This document shows positions 34,778 to 44,065 of a DNA stretch of 64,000 bases, piece by piece. Numbering within the stretch: position 1 is the first letter of the stretch; each line of letters starts with the position of its first letter. The stretch is from CBDFLD01 sp965249005 (GTDB lineage: Bacteria > Acidobacteriota > UBA6911), in contig CBDFLD010000022.1 in NCBI GenBank assembly GCA_965249005.1, positions 248,001 through 312,000 on the forward strand, in the 5' to 3' direction. The translations under genes were made by a program, and so were the position numbers. Below the pieces are notes generated by a model. The model was not told where the DNA came from and ran no database searches. It saw only the letters and a list, made by a program, of their open reading frames with translations.

Positions 34778-36163
34778 TCAGCTCTTTTGCGACGGGATGC
34801 GCTTTGCCAGGTAGTCAATCAAGTCGATCTTGGTAACGACTCCCACAACACGCTCTTCATCCAAGACGACGAGGATTCCGCCCTGAGCGAAGAGATCGGA
34901 AACGAGGGCGATTCGGGTTGCGGGGGTCACGGTGGCGAAGTCCGCCTCGACGAGGGGCTCGATCGTATCCTCGGGTGAGTGCCCGGAATCAACCATATGG
35001 CGCAACACGTCGAGCTCGGCCACCACCCCCCGAAGTTTCCCTTCCTCGATCACCGGGACGCTGGAAATCCCGTGAGCCTTCATCTTGATGATGACCTCTT
35101 CGACCCTGTCGCTTGGCGAGGTGGTAACAACGCCTCCCGGGGCCTTGACCGCAAGCAAGTCGGCCACGGTTCCGATCGGATCCGGTTCGAGGAAACCGTT
35201 TTGCTCCATCCAGTTGTCGTCAAAGATCTTCGATAAGTACTTCTGGGCGGAGTCCGGAATCAAGACCACGATATTCTTCTTCTCGCGGATCCTCTCGGCG
35301 TACTTGATAGCTCCCGCCACCGCCGCTCCGCCGGACCCGCCACAAAAAACCCCTTCACGACGTACCAGCTCCCGGGTCATGAGAAAACACTCCTTGTCGT
35401 TTACCCGGATGATCTCGCTGATGATCCCGAGGTTCATGGTTCCGGGCAGAAAGTCTTCTCCGATTCCTTCGACCTTGTACGGATGGGGCTTGACCATCGT
35501 TCCAGTCTTGACATAGTCGTAATAGAGGGAGCCCACTGGATCCACCCCTACGATGTCAATCTCGGGGCTCCTTTCCTTGAAGTATCGCGCACACCCGGAA
35601 AGCGTTCCCCCCGTCCCCATGCCGGCACAAAAGATGCCGATCTCGCCGTTCGTCTGTGACCAGATCTCCGGACCGGTTGATAGGTAATGGGCCTCCGGGT
35701 TCGCCGGATTGTAATACTGATTCGCCAGAACGGCACCCGGCGTCTCCTCGGCCAAGCGACGGGACACGCTATAGTAGCTGCGCGGATCTTCGGGTTCGAC
35801 AGAGGTCGGACACACCACCACTCGGGCCCCGAAGGCCTGAAGCGATTTGATCTTCTCTTCCGACATCTTGTCGGGCATCACGAAGATACACTGGTAGTCG
35901 CGGAGCGCGGCCACCAAGGCCAAACCCATGCCCGTATTGCCGCTAGTCGCCTCGATGATGGTACCGCCTGCCTTGAGCAAACCCCTTCGCTCGTAGTCTC
36001 GTACGATGTTGATGGCTACCCGATCCTTCATGGAACCACCTGGATTCAGGTATTCCAGCTTCACGTAGATGTCGGAGCTCACGTGAGAGCCCACGTGGTT
36101 GAGCCGGACAATGGGCGTCGCCCCTACCGCTTCCAGCACGTTGTGTACGGCGCCTTTCATCAT
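34778..36163 (-). CDS. cystathionine beta-synthase with C-terminal CBS pair
   Basis: A 461-residue protein. Residues 1-320 are a type II PLP fold: K46 in NPGGSMKDR binds PLP, TSGNTG holds the substrate carboxylate, and GMGTGGTLSG binds the cofactor phosphate. Residues about 330-460 form two CBS domains (HGISSVPVIEEGKLRGVVAE and GGILVVLDEERVVGVVTKID), as in eukaryotic cystathionine beta-synthase, which bind an adenosyl effector in that enzyme. No heme-binding N-terminal extension is present. It condenses serine and homocysteine to cystathionine. ATG 36163 is chosen for its GAAAGG site. It is the first gene of the CBS, gamma-lyase, symporter run. Confidence 0.92.
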   Translation of the reverse strand: MMKGAVHNVLEAVGATPIVRLNHVGSHVSSDIYVKLEYLNPGGSMKDRVAINIVRDYERRGLLKAGGTIIEATSGNTGMGLALVAALRDYQCIFVMPDKMSEEKIKSLQAFGARVVVCPTSVEPEDPRSYYSVSRRLAEETPGAVLANQYYNPANPEAHYLSTGPEIWSQTNGEIGIFCAGMGTGGTLSGCARYFKERSPEIDIVGVDPVGSLYYDYVKTGTMVKPHPYKVEGIGEDFLPGTMNLGIISEIIRVNDKECFLMTRELVRREGVFCGGSGGAAVAGAIKYAERIREKKNIVVLIPDSAQKYLSKIFDDNWMEQNGFLEPDPIGTVADLLAVKAPGGVVTTSPSDRVEEVIIKMKAHGISSVPVIEEGKLRGVVAELDVLRHMVDSGHSPEDTIEPLVEADFATVTPATRIALVSDLFAQGGILVVLDEERVVGVVTKIDLIDYLAKRIPSQKS

Positions 36164-36420
36164 GATGGAATACCTTTCGTTCCGTCCCTGAGAAATCCGC
36201 AACTCAAACGAAACCAGCCCGAGAACCATAGCCGGTTTGCACACCGGAATTCAATGCCTGGGTCTTGATCCATGCTTGCATCAGATCCGTATAGAGGTGA
36301 GAAGAAACTGCAGTTGCGGTATTATTTATGGAACTTCAAACACTCTTGCCGGGTCTGGCGCTGAGGGAACACTCTGATGGCAACTTTGTTCGAGGAAATT
36401 CTTCGGGTCGAGGACGATGC
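36164..36420. other. spacer upstream of cystathionine beta-synthase
   Basis: Probably holds the promoter for the minus-strand operon. A very short plus-strand frame (MATLFEEILRVEDDAAQS, from 36377) looks like a relic or chance. No riboswitch was recognised. Confidence 0.35.
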
Positions 36421-36460
36421 AGCTCAAAGCTGATCGCTGAATGCTGACAGCTGAAAGCTA
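36421..36460 (-). repeat. AGCTGATCGCTGA-type word repeat at the phhB stop codon
   Basis: On the minus strand the TAG stop of the dehydratase gene is also the first triplet of TAGCTTTCAGCTGTCAGC, followed by ATTCAGCGATCAGCTTTGAG. These are about five degenerate 7-8 bp units of the TCAGC type. Confidence 0.6.
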
Positions 36461-36793
36461 TTCGATCTCGTCTGTCTTGGCGGCCATCACGAAATCATTG
36501 CGATGCAAACCGCGAATCTTGTGCGTCCACCAGGTTACCGTGACCCGCCCCCACTCGGTGAGGAGATCCGGGTGGTGGCCTTGCTCTTCCGCCAGGTCGC
36601 CAATCTTGTTGGTAAACTCCAACGCCTCCGCAAAGTCACTGAAGCGAAAGGAACGCTGAAGCTGTTTGATCCCGTCGATCTCCAGGATGTTCCAATCGGG
36701 GATCTGAGGCTTCAGTTCCGCAACCTCGTCATCGGTGACTTGTGGTGCTCCGACCCGGCAGGCTTCACATTTCTCAACAGTCAATTCGTTCAT
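36458..36793 (-). CDS. phhB: pterin-4-alpha-carbinolamine dehydratase
   Basis: A 111-residue PCD/DCoH protein. The active-site signature is present: EQGHHPDLLTEWGRVTVTWW, followed by THKIRGLHRNDFVMAAKTD, with the adjacent His pair and the later Trp, His and Asp. It dehydrates 4a-hydroxytetrahydropterin, recycling the cofactor of aromatic amino acid hydroxylases, and some members serve in molybdopterin metabolism. No hydroxylase gene is nearby. It starts 22 bp after the GGDEF gene stop on the same strand. Confidence 0.93.
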   Translation of the reverse strand: MNELTVEKCEACRVGAPQVTDDEVAELKPQIPDWNILEIDGIKQLQRSFRFSDFAEALEFTNKIGDLAEEQGHHPDLLTEWGRVTVTWWTHKIRGLHRNDFVMAAKTDEIE

Positions 36794-36815
36794 GATTTCT
36801 CCCGCGGTCGCGAGC

Positions 36816-37730
36816 TCAGTCCGCGACCAGAATCAGATTCCGTCCTTTGGCCTTGCAGCGATACAAAGCAGTGTCCGCCCGCCCTAACAGAGTGGTGACA
36901 TCGGATCCGTGCTCCGGAAAACCGGCTATCCCGATGCTGATCGTCACTTGCAGCTTGGCTCCGTCGAACTCGAACGGATTCGTTTCCATCTTCGTGCGCA
37001 CGCGCTCCGCGGCAACCACGGCGCTTTCGGCGCTTGTTTCCGAAAGGTAGGACACGAACTCCTCGCCGCCGTACCTTCCCGTCACGTCACCGGCCCGAAA
37101 ATTGACGCGAAGCAGGCGCCCCACTTCGGTCAGGACCTTGGTCCCGATCAAATGCCCATGTGTATCGTTGACCTGCTTGAAGTGATCCAGGTCCATCATC
37201 AACGCAGAAAGCGGGAGATGATAGGCGATCGCGCGCTTCAATTCCTGCTCCATGGCCAATATCAACGACTCCTTGGTCAGCAAGCCCGTGACCGCGTCAA
37301 AGCGTAATCGATCTCGCACCTCGCGATGGAATCGAGCGTCGATTTCGTCCAGCAGCGAAAAGCGGAGTACCGTTCCGCCCACCTGGACCTTGTCCCCATC
37401 GTTGAGCTCCATGCTGGTAATCGTCCGCCCGTTGACGAAGGTACTGTTTGTGCTGTCCAGGTCCGTCAGCCGGTAGCGGTCTCGCTCATCCCCGCGCTGG
37501 AAATCGATGCGAGCATGGCGGCGGGATGCCGCGTCGTCGGGAATCATGATCTCCGCCTCTGAATCGCGGCCCAAGATCAAGGAGCGCTTACGAAGGCGGT
37601 AGTCGCGGCCGATTTCCGTCCCCTGGATGACAACCAAGCAGGCAATTTTTTGCTGGCTGGAGAACAAGACGGGCCGGCGCATGGAGACCGTGCTTTCGCC
37701 TATTTCCGGGTCTCGATCGGAATCCTTCAT
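36816..37730 (-). CDS. FHA-GGDEF diguanylate cyclase
   Basis: A 304-residue soluble protein. The FHA domain (about 30-128) has the phosphothreonine-binding features LILGRDSEAEIMIPDD, SRRHARI and STNSTFVNG. The GGDEF domain (about 142-304) has the active-site form GGEEF at 221-225 and a product-inhibition I-site RAGD exactly five residues before it, so it should make c-di-GMP and be feedback-controlled. The FHA domain suggests response to a phosphorylated partner, possibly a Hanks-type kinase such as those on the left of the window; that link is inference. ATG 37730 is preferred over a TTG nine bases upstream. Confidence 0.92.
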   Translation of the reverse strand: MKDSDRDPEIGESTVSMRRPVLFSSQQKIACLVVIQGTEIGRDYRLRKRSLILGRDSEAEIMIPDDAASRRHARIDFQRGDERDRYRLTDLDSTNSTFVNGRTITSMELNDGDKVQVGGTVLRFSLLDEIDARFHREVRDRLRFDAVTGLLTKESLILAMEQELKRAIAYHLPLSALMMDLDHFKQVNDTHGHLIGTKVLTEVGRLLRVNFRAGDVTGRYGGEEFVSYLSETSAESAVVAAERVRTKMETNPFEFDGAKLQVTISIGIAGFPEHGSDVTTLLGRADTALYRCKAKGRNLILVAD

Positions 37731-37920
37731 ACGTTCCAATTTACATCCAAAGGGTCAGCAGAACAACTGCGGACCGTTTGCCGTCGTCCGCTTTGCGTCT
37801 AGCGCTTACCGTTTTTGACTACGGTCGAGTTGAGGTTTATCGAAAACAGCGCATAGTACCTGCTCACAGATAGTCCGCTTCCCTGCTGGACTCACGGTAG
37901 GCGCTCAAAGTGACTGAGGG

Positions 37921-37950
37921 ACGGCGGATAGCGCTTAGCGGACAGCGCTC
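37921..37950 (+). repeat. TAGCGGATAGCGCT-type word repeat
   Basis: GGCGGATAGCGCTTAGCGGA followed by CAGCGCT, a short array of degenerate TAGCGGA/TAGCGCT words, 10 bp downstream of the alpha/beta hydrolase stop. Similar arrays are at 48790 and 58330. Confidence 0.55.
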
Positions 37951-37960
37951 TGACACAAGC

Positions 37961-38683
37961 TCAAAAGTACTTCGCAAGCGAGAAGCCGGGTGTCAACAAC
38001 AAGGCATGTCCGGCTCTGGGAAATTCGTGGACCAGAACATTCGGGATCTGCGTTGCCATAGCCCTCGCCTCCGGAACCGATGGGACGATGCGGTCACGAC
38101 CCGAAGCAAACAAACAGGTCGGGACGCGTATGTCTCGAAGGCGCGTCCGAAGATCGACAAGCCGGATCAACGCCAGGCGGCGCCGGTATGCGCCCAAATC
38201 CACCGCCTCAATGACCTTCCGGTAACGCCTCCGGTCCGCCAGGGGTATCCCCTCGAGCGCCAGGACTCGCTCGGCAACGAAGTTCTTTACTGTGCGCGCC
38301 CAGCCGGAACGAAGAAAGGTCGATAAGGTATGCGCGCTTCGAACTCGCCACTTCCTCCGGTAGTGGGGAAACGTATTGATAAGCCCGAGAGCTCGAACCT
38401 TTTCCGGAAACCGAAGGACGAAATGCATGGCAATAGTCCCGCCGAAGGATTCGCCGATCACCAAGACGGAGCCCGGCTGCTCGCTCGCCGTTGCCACGGC
38501 CAGTTCTTCCACGAGGTCCGGATAGTCAAAGTCCGGGCGTGGTCGAAAGGACCACGCACACACCCTGTACCGAGCCCGCAGGGGTTCCATCTGGCGATAA
38601 TAGAGACCGCCCGTTCCATCGAGTCCCGGAATCAGCAAGGCCATCGGAAGTGGCTCGTCCGATTTGGCGGCCGAGGTGCCCAT
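37961..38683 (-). CDS. alpha/beta hydrolase
   Basis: A 240-residue alpha/beta-hydrolase fold protein. The nucleophile elbow GESFGG places Ser at 79, with an oxyanion-hole motif IPGLDGTGG near the N-terminus. The acid is probably D in LFASGRDRIVPS and the base His is in FPRAGHALLL. No signal peptide is seen, so it is likely cytoplasmic. The cap region is rich in Arg. Esterase, lipase-like or thioesterase activity is possible; the substrate is unknown. It stands as a single gene. Confidence 0.85.
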   Translation of the reverse strand: MGTSAAKSDEPLPMALLIPGLDGTGGLYYRQMEPLRARYRVCAWSFRPRPDFDYPDLVEELAVATASEQPGSVLVIGESFGGTIAMHFVLRFPEKVRALGLINTFPHYRRKWRVRSAHTLSTFLRSGWARTVKNFVAERVLALEGIPLADRRRYRKVIEAVDLGAYRRRLALIRLVDLRTRLRDIRVPTCLFASGRDRIVPSVPEARAMATQIPNVLVHEFPRAGHALLLTPGFSLAKYF

Positions 38684-38785
38684 ATCAGGCCTATGGTATG
38701 AAACGGACCACCCGAGCGAAAGGAGTTTTCAGGAGATCGCCGTCGGCTCACCGGCCCCATCGTGCCCCGACCCACTTGTCGCCCA

Positions 38786-38806
38786 GTCGCTGAAAGCTCT
38801 TAGCTA
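38786..38806 (-). repeat. short TCAGCG/AGCTAAGAGC word repeat at the GT-D gene stop
   Basis: On the minus strand the TAA stop lies in AGCTAAGAGCTTTCAGCGAC, again joining a stop codon to the AGC-type word repeat family. Confidence 0.45.
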
Positions 38807-39665
38807 TACTTCAGAAACAGTCTCTCGTGGGCGTCGCGGGAACCATCCCAGAGATGGAAGGCAAACCCGGCATCGATCGAAATACAAGAGTAGGCCGCCA
38901 GTGAAGACAAAACCAATGGGGCTCCAATTCCGGCTCCGACAAATGCCACATCGGGACGGCGACTCAGCTGAAGCTCGAAATCCCCATGGGCAACACCGCT
39001 GGAGGGTATCTCGCAAACTTCGATACCGGCAACGCCGAGCTTCTCGAATCGGGACTTGACCAACGCAAGGTTTTTGTTTGCCAAGTTCGTGATCAGAGCG
39101 ATGTGGCGTTGATCCAGGGAGTGCAAAATAGCGGGTGCGTCAGGAGGGCGTAAACAAAATAGAAGGGCATATACCGGTCGAGCCGAACCCCGTTTCGGGT
39201 GAGGTACTCCAGGAAATCGGTTTGCTCCCCAAGGTAGACCTGGTTCACGTTGGGACACAAAAAGCCTTCGCGCCCAATTTGACGGAGCGCCTCCAGGTGT
39301 CGGTCTTCCACGCCCGGAGTATGGAGACTGCTCTGTCTCTCCCCCCAGCAAGTGTCTGTCCGGCGACCCGAGTAGAACGAATACTCTCCATCGCAGAAGC
39401 GAGCGAGGGGAAGGTATTGTTTCCGTTCGAGCCCGACCAGAATCGCCTGGAGGAAACCTTCAAAGAGCGCCTGGGATGGGATCGCTGCCGGAACCAGCAC
39501 CGTACATTCCCTTTTTCTCGCTTCCAGCACTTTCGAGAAACGCCGGAAGTGCGGCTCGTTGTCGTAGTGCTCCAGTTCCAGAAAGCGGAATTCCACAGGC
39601 GTGGGTGCGCTATCATTGCGGATATCTTTTGATCCGGATCGCTGTTCAAGAGAGTTTGTACTCAT
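38800..39665 (-). pseudogene. GT-D-type glycosyltransferase, frameshifted
   Basis: The first frame (ATG 39665) encodes FLELEHYDNEPHFRRFSKVL, then QYLPLARFCDGEYSFYSGR, whose DGE fits the metal/donor motif of GT-D fold glycosyltransferases, up to FYFVYALLTHP. The rest (ILHSLDQRHIALITNLANKN, VAFVGAGIGAPLVLSSLAAY, ISIDAGFAFHLWDG) lies in another frame ending at 38800. A one-base indel near 39130-39145 explains the break. The N-terminal frame could still yield about 190 residues. It heads a run of sugar-transfer genes and probably acted on surface glycans. It may also be an assembly error. Confidence 0.65.
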
Positions 39666-39727
39666 CGCGTTACCTATGAGGAGATTTGAGATTTCCCAAA
39701 ATCTTGTGTCCTGTGCTAGTTACCCAT

Positions 39728-40723
39728 TCATTCGCGTGACGAGACTTTCTCACAACCCCCCGTGGATTTGCTTTCGCCAAAAACTGGCGCCGAAAGCGCA
39801 CTGGCTTCCGGACCCGTGGCCGCCACCCAATCGATGAGCTGCTTCATTCGGTCGGTGTAGCTATGCCCGAGCATTGAGTGCTCCAGTTTCTCGATCAGGG
39901 TTGCAGATATGGCATCGGCTCCGGTTTGTAACATCCGAATACGATCCTGCCAATCTCGTACGCCATCGAAGCAAAAAGCATCCACAAGCGATGGCTCCAG
40001 GATCTCGGTCATGATCGGCGAGAAGTCGTTAACCGGTATTCCACATCTCGCCGATTGCCAGAAACGCTCGTTCAGCATGCAATCGTCTCCTTTTTCCCCG
40101 GCGTGATGGAAGTTCGGCAAACAGCGAGCGGCCGAGTAAACTCTCGCCAGCATGAAAGGATCGACATATTTCTTCTCGAAGGCGGGCCCGATCCCTAAAA
40201 CGACTCCTTCCGCCACGAGTGTCCTCAGGGCGCTCCCGGTATCCGACTTGTCTGCAATACCGGCATTCCCCACGTACACTGGACCGAGTGTCTCGGGAGA
40301 GCCCATCCTTCGATGGAGCTCTGCGTTATATCCCAAGGGCAGGTATCGGAGGTCCCATTCACGGGACAGACGGTCGATTCGTGCTCCCTTCCAAGGTGTC
40401 GTGACGAAATCAACAAGCTCCCAAGCTTGCCGGTCGGGTTCGGGCAGTGCGTGGAGTGCTCCCACCATCCAAACCGCCGCCCGACTTCTGTAGTTTTGCA
40501 TCAGAGCTCGCAGGCCCGTGTCTTGCAAGAAAGCCATATCCAGATAGATCAGTTCGAACTCGTAGGCATCGAGGTAATCCGCAAGGTGCGTCGAGGTCTT
40601 TCCCAAGGTGAAGATGTGAACGTCGTGGCCCATGGATTCCAGCGCCATGCTCTGGTGTAGAAGCACATAGCCGCCAGACTGCCGGGCGGGATACTTCTCC
40701 GAGTTGAAACAGAGGATTCTCAT
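39728..40723 (-). CDS. CgeB/DUF3880-like glycosyltransferase
   Basis: A 331-residue GT-B type protein. The start MRILCFNSEKYPARQSGGYV is followed by a loose N-terminal Rossmann domain. The C-terminal half (PVYVGNAGIADKSDTGSAL, ARVYSAARCLPNFHHAGEKG, LNERFWQSARCGIPVNDFSP) matches spore-maturation/CgeB-like glycosyltransferases, which bind a nucleotide sugar there. Its ATG lies next to the stop of the preceding GT4 gene, so the two are probably translationally coupled. The substrate is unknown. Confidence 0.75.
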   Translation of the reverse strand: MRILCFNSEKYPARQSGGYVLLHQSMALESMGHDVHIFTLGKTSTHLADYLDAYEFELIYLDMAFLQDTGLRALMQNYRSRAAVWMVGALHALPEPDRQAWELVDFVTTPWKGARIDRLSREWDLRYLPLGYNAELHRRMGSPETLGPVYVGNAGIADKSDTGSALRTLVAEGVVLGIGPAFEKKYVDPFMLARVYSAARCLPNFHHAGEKGDDCMLNERFWQSARCGIPVNDFSPIMTEILEPSLVDAFCFDGVRDWQDRIRMLQTGADAISATLIEKLEHSMLGHSYTDRMKQLIDWVAATGPEASALSAPVFGESKSTGGCEKVSSRE

Positions 40724-40725
40724 GG

Positions 40726-41703
40726 CTATGCCGCTGTGAGGACCTGGAACGCCGTTTCGAGCCGGTCCGCAACTGTCGTCCAGGCCGATTCCCGAGCGGT
40801 GGCCACCGCATTCGCCCGCAACCGCTGCCGAAGCGTCTGGTCCTCGAACAAGCGCAGCAGGTGCGAGACCATCAGGGGAACGTTGCCGACGCCGGCCACC
40901 AGACTATTTCGTCCATGGCGGCAGAAGTCCAAAACCCCACCTGATGAGTAGGTTACCGGAACACACCCACAGGCCATGGCTTCCAGAAGTGGGAGCCCGA
41001 ATCCTTCCATCAAGGAAGTTTTCACAAGAATGTCGCACTGCTGGTAGAGGCCGGGAATCGAGCTCTGGGGCGGATCCTCGAATAAGCGGTCGATCGGCAA
41101 CCCCGGCTGCGGGAAACGCCGCCCCAGAGCCCAGATCTCCAGCTCTTGATACTGACGGACACGGCTCACCGCCTCCAGCGCATCCAAAACGTTCTTGTTT
41201 CGATCGGGGAGGTTTCCCTCGATCAAGACTCGCAGAGGCGTGTGCGGCCGGGTTTCGGGATGGAATCGGTCCAGGTCGACGCCATTGCCAACGACCGTCA
41301 CGCGATCTGGGTCCCCGTAGTCGCCAGCGAAGTCCGCAAGCCATTGTGAAACGGCTAGAACATGAAAATCCGGATCGGCATAGGCAGACAGGAGCTTACG
41401 CCTGTCCTGGCGCCCGACCGCAAGGTGGTCTTTTCCTTGAAGTAGCAGGAATCGACGGCGAGCCTGAAACAACTCACTACGCTCAAAGGTGTCTCCCACG
41501 AAAACCGCAGCGTCGAATGAGCCCTGAGCCAATCGAGGGAACTCGTGAATCGGGACACCCAGCGGGAACCAATCAACCTGCTCCGCCAGGGGCGCGAATA
41601 CCTCCACCTCGTGTCCGCGTCGTAGCAACTCTGCAATGTGGGAAAAAGGAACCAGGATTCCGCCACAGGCCCACGTCATTGGAAGAATATATCCAATTTT
41701 CAT
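40726..41703 (-). CDS. GT4-family glycosyltransferase
   Basis: A 325-residue GT-B fold enzyme. MKIGYILPMTWACGGILVPF is the usual N-terminal strand and glycine-rich acceptor region. The C-terminal domain has IEGNLPDRNKNVLDALEAV and the EX7E motif in MEGFGLPLLEAMACG for nucleotide-sugar binding. ATG 41703 is preceded by AGGTAGGG. An in-frame extension to a GTG at 41880 adds 59 residues without known features. It is transcribed divergently from prkA and coupled to the CgeB-like gene downstream. Confidence 0.85.
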   Translation of the reverse strand: MKIGYILPMTWACGGILVPFSHIAELLRRGHEVEVFAPLAEQVDWFPLGVPIHEFPRLAQGSFDAAVFVGDTFERSELFQARRRFLLLQGKDHLAVGRQDRRKLLSAYADPDFHVLAVSQWLADFAGDYGDPDRVTVVGNGVDLDRFHPETRPHTPLRVLIEGNLPDRNKNVLDALEAVSRVRQYQELEIWALGRRFPQPGLPIDRLFEDPPQSSIPGLYQQCDILVKTSLMEGFGLPLLEAMACGCVPVTYSSGGVLDFCRHGRNSLVAGVGNVPLMVSHLLRLFEDQTLRQRLRANAVATARESAWTTVADRLETAFQVLTAA

Positions 41704-41944
41704 CGAATCCCTACCTGGCGTCGGTCGTCGCTTGGAGTCGATGCCGGATCGACGCATGAGATCCGCCATGACCTTCTTTGCCCTATCGGCGCACGATTCA
41801 CGCACGTTAGAAGCGAGGCCCGGCGGCATCCCGACGTCCTTTAAGGCACCCATTTTTCGGACTCGTTTTTCGCTCTTCACGGTCCATTCAATAAGCTAAT
41901 GCCGACTTGGAAGACTGACGAAGTGAAAAATGGGAGCGTGGCCT

Positions 41945-43876
41945 ATGACGCAAGAAATAAAACAACTGATCCTGGATGATCGAAAAGCAAATCCGAAGCA
42001 AGAATGGCATGGAACCTTCCTCGATTACCTAGACACGGTTCAAAGAGACCGACATACCCCGAAACTGGCCCACAACCGTATCTATGACATGATGGTGACC
42101 GAAGGAGCCCACAGTATTCTCGATAACGAAGATCCGCACCTGAAACGTCTCTTCAAGGACGAGCCCATTCCCGTGTATCACTTTTTCGAAGGCGAGTTCT
42201 TTGGCATCGAGAAGACCGTATCTCAAATCGTCCGTTACTTCCACTCGGCCTCACTAAAGGGCGAGGAAAGCCGGCAAGTTCTCTACCTCATGGGTCCCGT
42301 CGGATCCGGGAAGAGTTCCTTGATCGAGAAGATCAAGAACGGGCTTGCCGAAACGAGCGGGCCCTTTTACGCCATCGAGAATTGCCCGATGCACGAGGAA
42401 CCCTTGCACCTCGTTCCACGCCATTTGCGTCAGGCGTTTCAAAACATGCTCAACGTCCATATCGAAGGAGACCTGTGCCCGGTTTGCCGTTACCGGCTGA
42501 AAGAGGAGTTCGGCGGTCGCTACGAAGAGATGCCCGTAGTCACCAAGGAGTTTTCGAAGCGCAACCGCATCGGCATCGGAGTCGTGCCTCCTGTGGACCC
42601 CAACAATCAGGACACATCGGTTCTGATCGGGTCCGAAGACATATCGAAACTGGATCTGTACTCACAGGGAGATCCCCGGGTTCTCGATCTCAACGGGGCC
42701 TTGGACATCGGCAACCGGGGCCTGGTCGAATTCATCGAGGTTTTCAAAAACGAGACCGAATACCTCCATGCCATGATCACCGCCACTCAGGAAAAGGTGA
42801 TCCCCGCCCCGGGCCGTCACGGGATGGTCTACGTTGACACTGTCATCTTGGCGCACTCGAACGAAGCAGAATGGCAGAAGTTCAAGGCCGACCACACGAA
42901 CGAAGCTATCCTGGATCGAATCGTCACCCTCAGAGTTCCCTACAACCTCCGGCTGTCGGAAGAAGTCAAGATTTACCAAAAGATCATTCGCAATTCGGAC
43001 TTCGAAGCGCACGTTGCCCCACACACCTTGGAAGTCGCCTCGATGTTCGCGATTCTATCCCGACTGGAGACCACCCCGAAGTGCGACCTGATGACCAAAC
43101 TCAAGATTTACAATGGAGAGGAGGTCATCCAGAAAGGTAAGTTGAAGAAGCTCGACGCCCGAGAGCTGCACGAGGACGGCAGGAGCGAGGGAATGACCGG
43201 AATCTCGACTCGATTCATCATGAAAGCATTGGACAACGCTCTCTCGGACAACTCGGCTGGGCACTGCATCAACCCGGTGAATGTCCGGGAAGCCTTGATC
43301 GCCATGATCAAGCAAACCGAGCTCGCCGACGACGTTCGCAAGCTCTATCTCGAGTTTCTCCAGGATGTTCTGCACAAGGAATACCTCGGAACCCTCGAAA
43401 ACGAAATCACCAAGGCGTTTGTCTACTCGTACAAGGAGCAGGCCGAACAGCTCTTTCTCAATTATCTCGATCACGTCGAAGCATACGTCAGCAAGACCAA
43501 GGTGCGAGACCGGAACACAAACGAAGAACTGTCCCCTGACGAAAATTTCCTCAAGTCGATCGAGGAACAGATCGCCATCGTGGGGTCCGCGGCGGAAGGA
43601 TTCCGACAAGAAGTGATCGCCTACCTCTGGTCTGCTTCTCGGCGGGGAGAAATGGTCTCCTATAAGAGTTATGAACCCCTGAAAGAAGCGATTGAACAGC
43701 GGCTGATGACCTCAGTCCGCGAAATGAGCCGGATCATCACCAAGGCACGTACCAGAGACGAAGAACAGACGGAAAAGTACAATCTGATGGTCCGCAATCT
43801 AATCGAAAACGGCTACTGCGAAACCTGCGTCGACGTTGTGCTGAAGTACGCGTCGAACAACCTGTGGAAGGACTAG
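41945..43876 (+). CDS. prkA: PrkA family AAA/serine protein kinase
   Basis: A 643-residue protein of the PrkA (YeaG) family, normal in length. The N-terminal AAA module has Walker A GPVGSGKS at 117-124 and the long-range signature NCPMHEEPLHLVP. The C-terminal PrkA domain contains GISTRFIMKALDNALSD and runs to SNNLWKD. The family is linked to nitrogen and carbon starvation, stationary-phase survival and, in sporeformers, sporulation; both kinase and protease activity have been proposed. ATG 41945 with GGGAG eight bases upstream is preferred over ATG 41930. The yeaH and spoVR genes follow in the same direction, giving the classic three-gene stress operon. Confidence 0.96.
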   Translation: MTQEIKQLILDDRKANPKQEWHGTFLDYLDTVQRDRHTPKLAHNRIYDMMVTEGAHSILDNEDPHLKRLFKDEPIPVYHFFEGEFFGIEKTVSQIVRYFHSASLKGEESRQVLYLMGPVGSGKSSLIEKIKNGLAETSGPFYAIENCPMHEEPLHLVPRHLRQAFQNMLNVHIEGDLCPVCRYRLKEEFGGRYEEMPVVTKEFSKRNRIGIGVVPPVDPNNQDTSVLIGSEDISKLDLYSQGDPRVLDLNGALDIGNRGLVEFIEVFKNETEYLHAMITATQEKVIPAPGRHGMVYVDTVILAHSNEAEWQKFKADHTNEAILDRIVTLRVPYNLRLSEEVKIYQKIIRNSDFEAHVAPHTLEVASMFAILSRLETTPKCDLMTKLKIYNGEEVIQKGKLKKLDARELHEDGRSEGMTGISTRFIMKALDNALSDNSAGHCINPVNVREALIAMIKQTELADDVRKLYLEFLQDVLHKEYLGTLENEITKAFVYSYKEQAEQLFLNYLDHVEAYVSKTKVRDRNTNEELSPDENFLKSIEEQIAIVGSAAEGFRQEVIAYLWSASRRGEMVSYKSYEPLKEAIEQRLMTSVREMSRIITKARTRDEEQTEKYNLMVRNLIENGYCETCVDVVLKYASNNLWKD

Positions 43877-44065
43877 GCGCAGCAGCCCGATATCGAATGG
43901 GGAGAATGCCGACTAATCGTGAGTCTCCAGGGTTCAGATCCTCGTAAACCTGCTCGGACGGATTAGAATCCTCCTTTTCGACCCGACCCTGACTCCCCCC
44001 CTTGAGACCCGGTTGCTCGATCATACCGCAGACTCCTCGAATTCCTTTCGAGCCTCGGAACAGTC

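Noticed and set aside
37740..37920. Promoter or small gene in the GGDEF/hydrolase spacer
   Set aside because: No convincing -35/-10 pair or small ORF; only word-repeat-like AGCGCTTACCG sequence.
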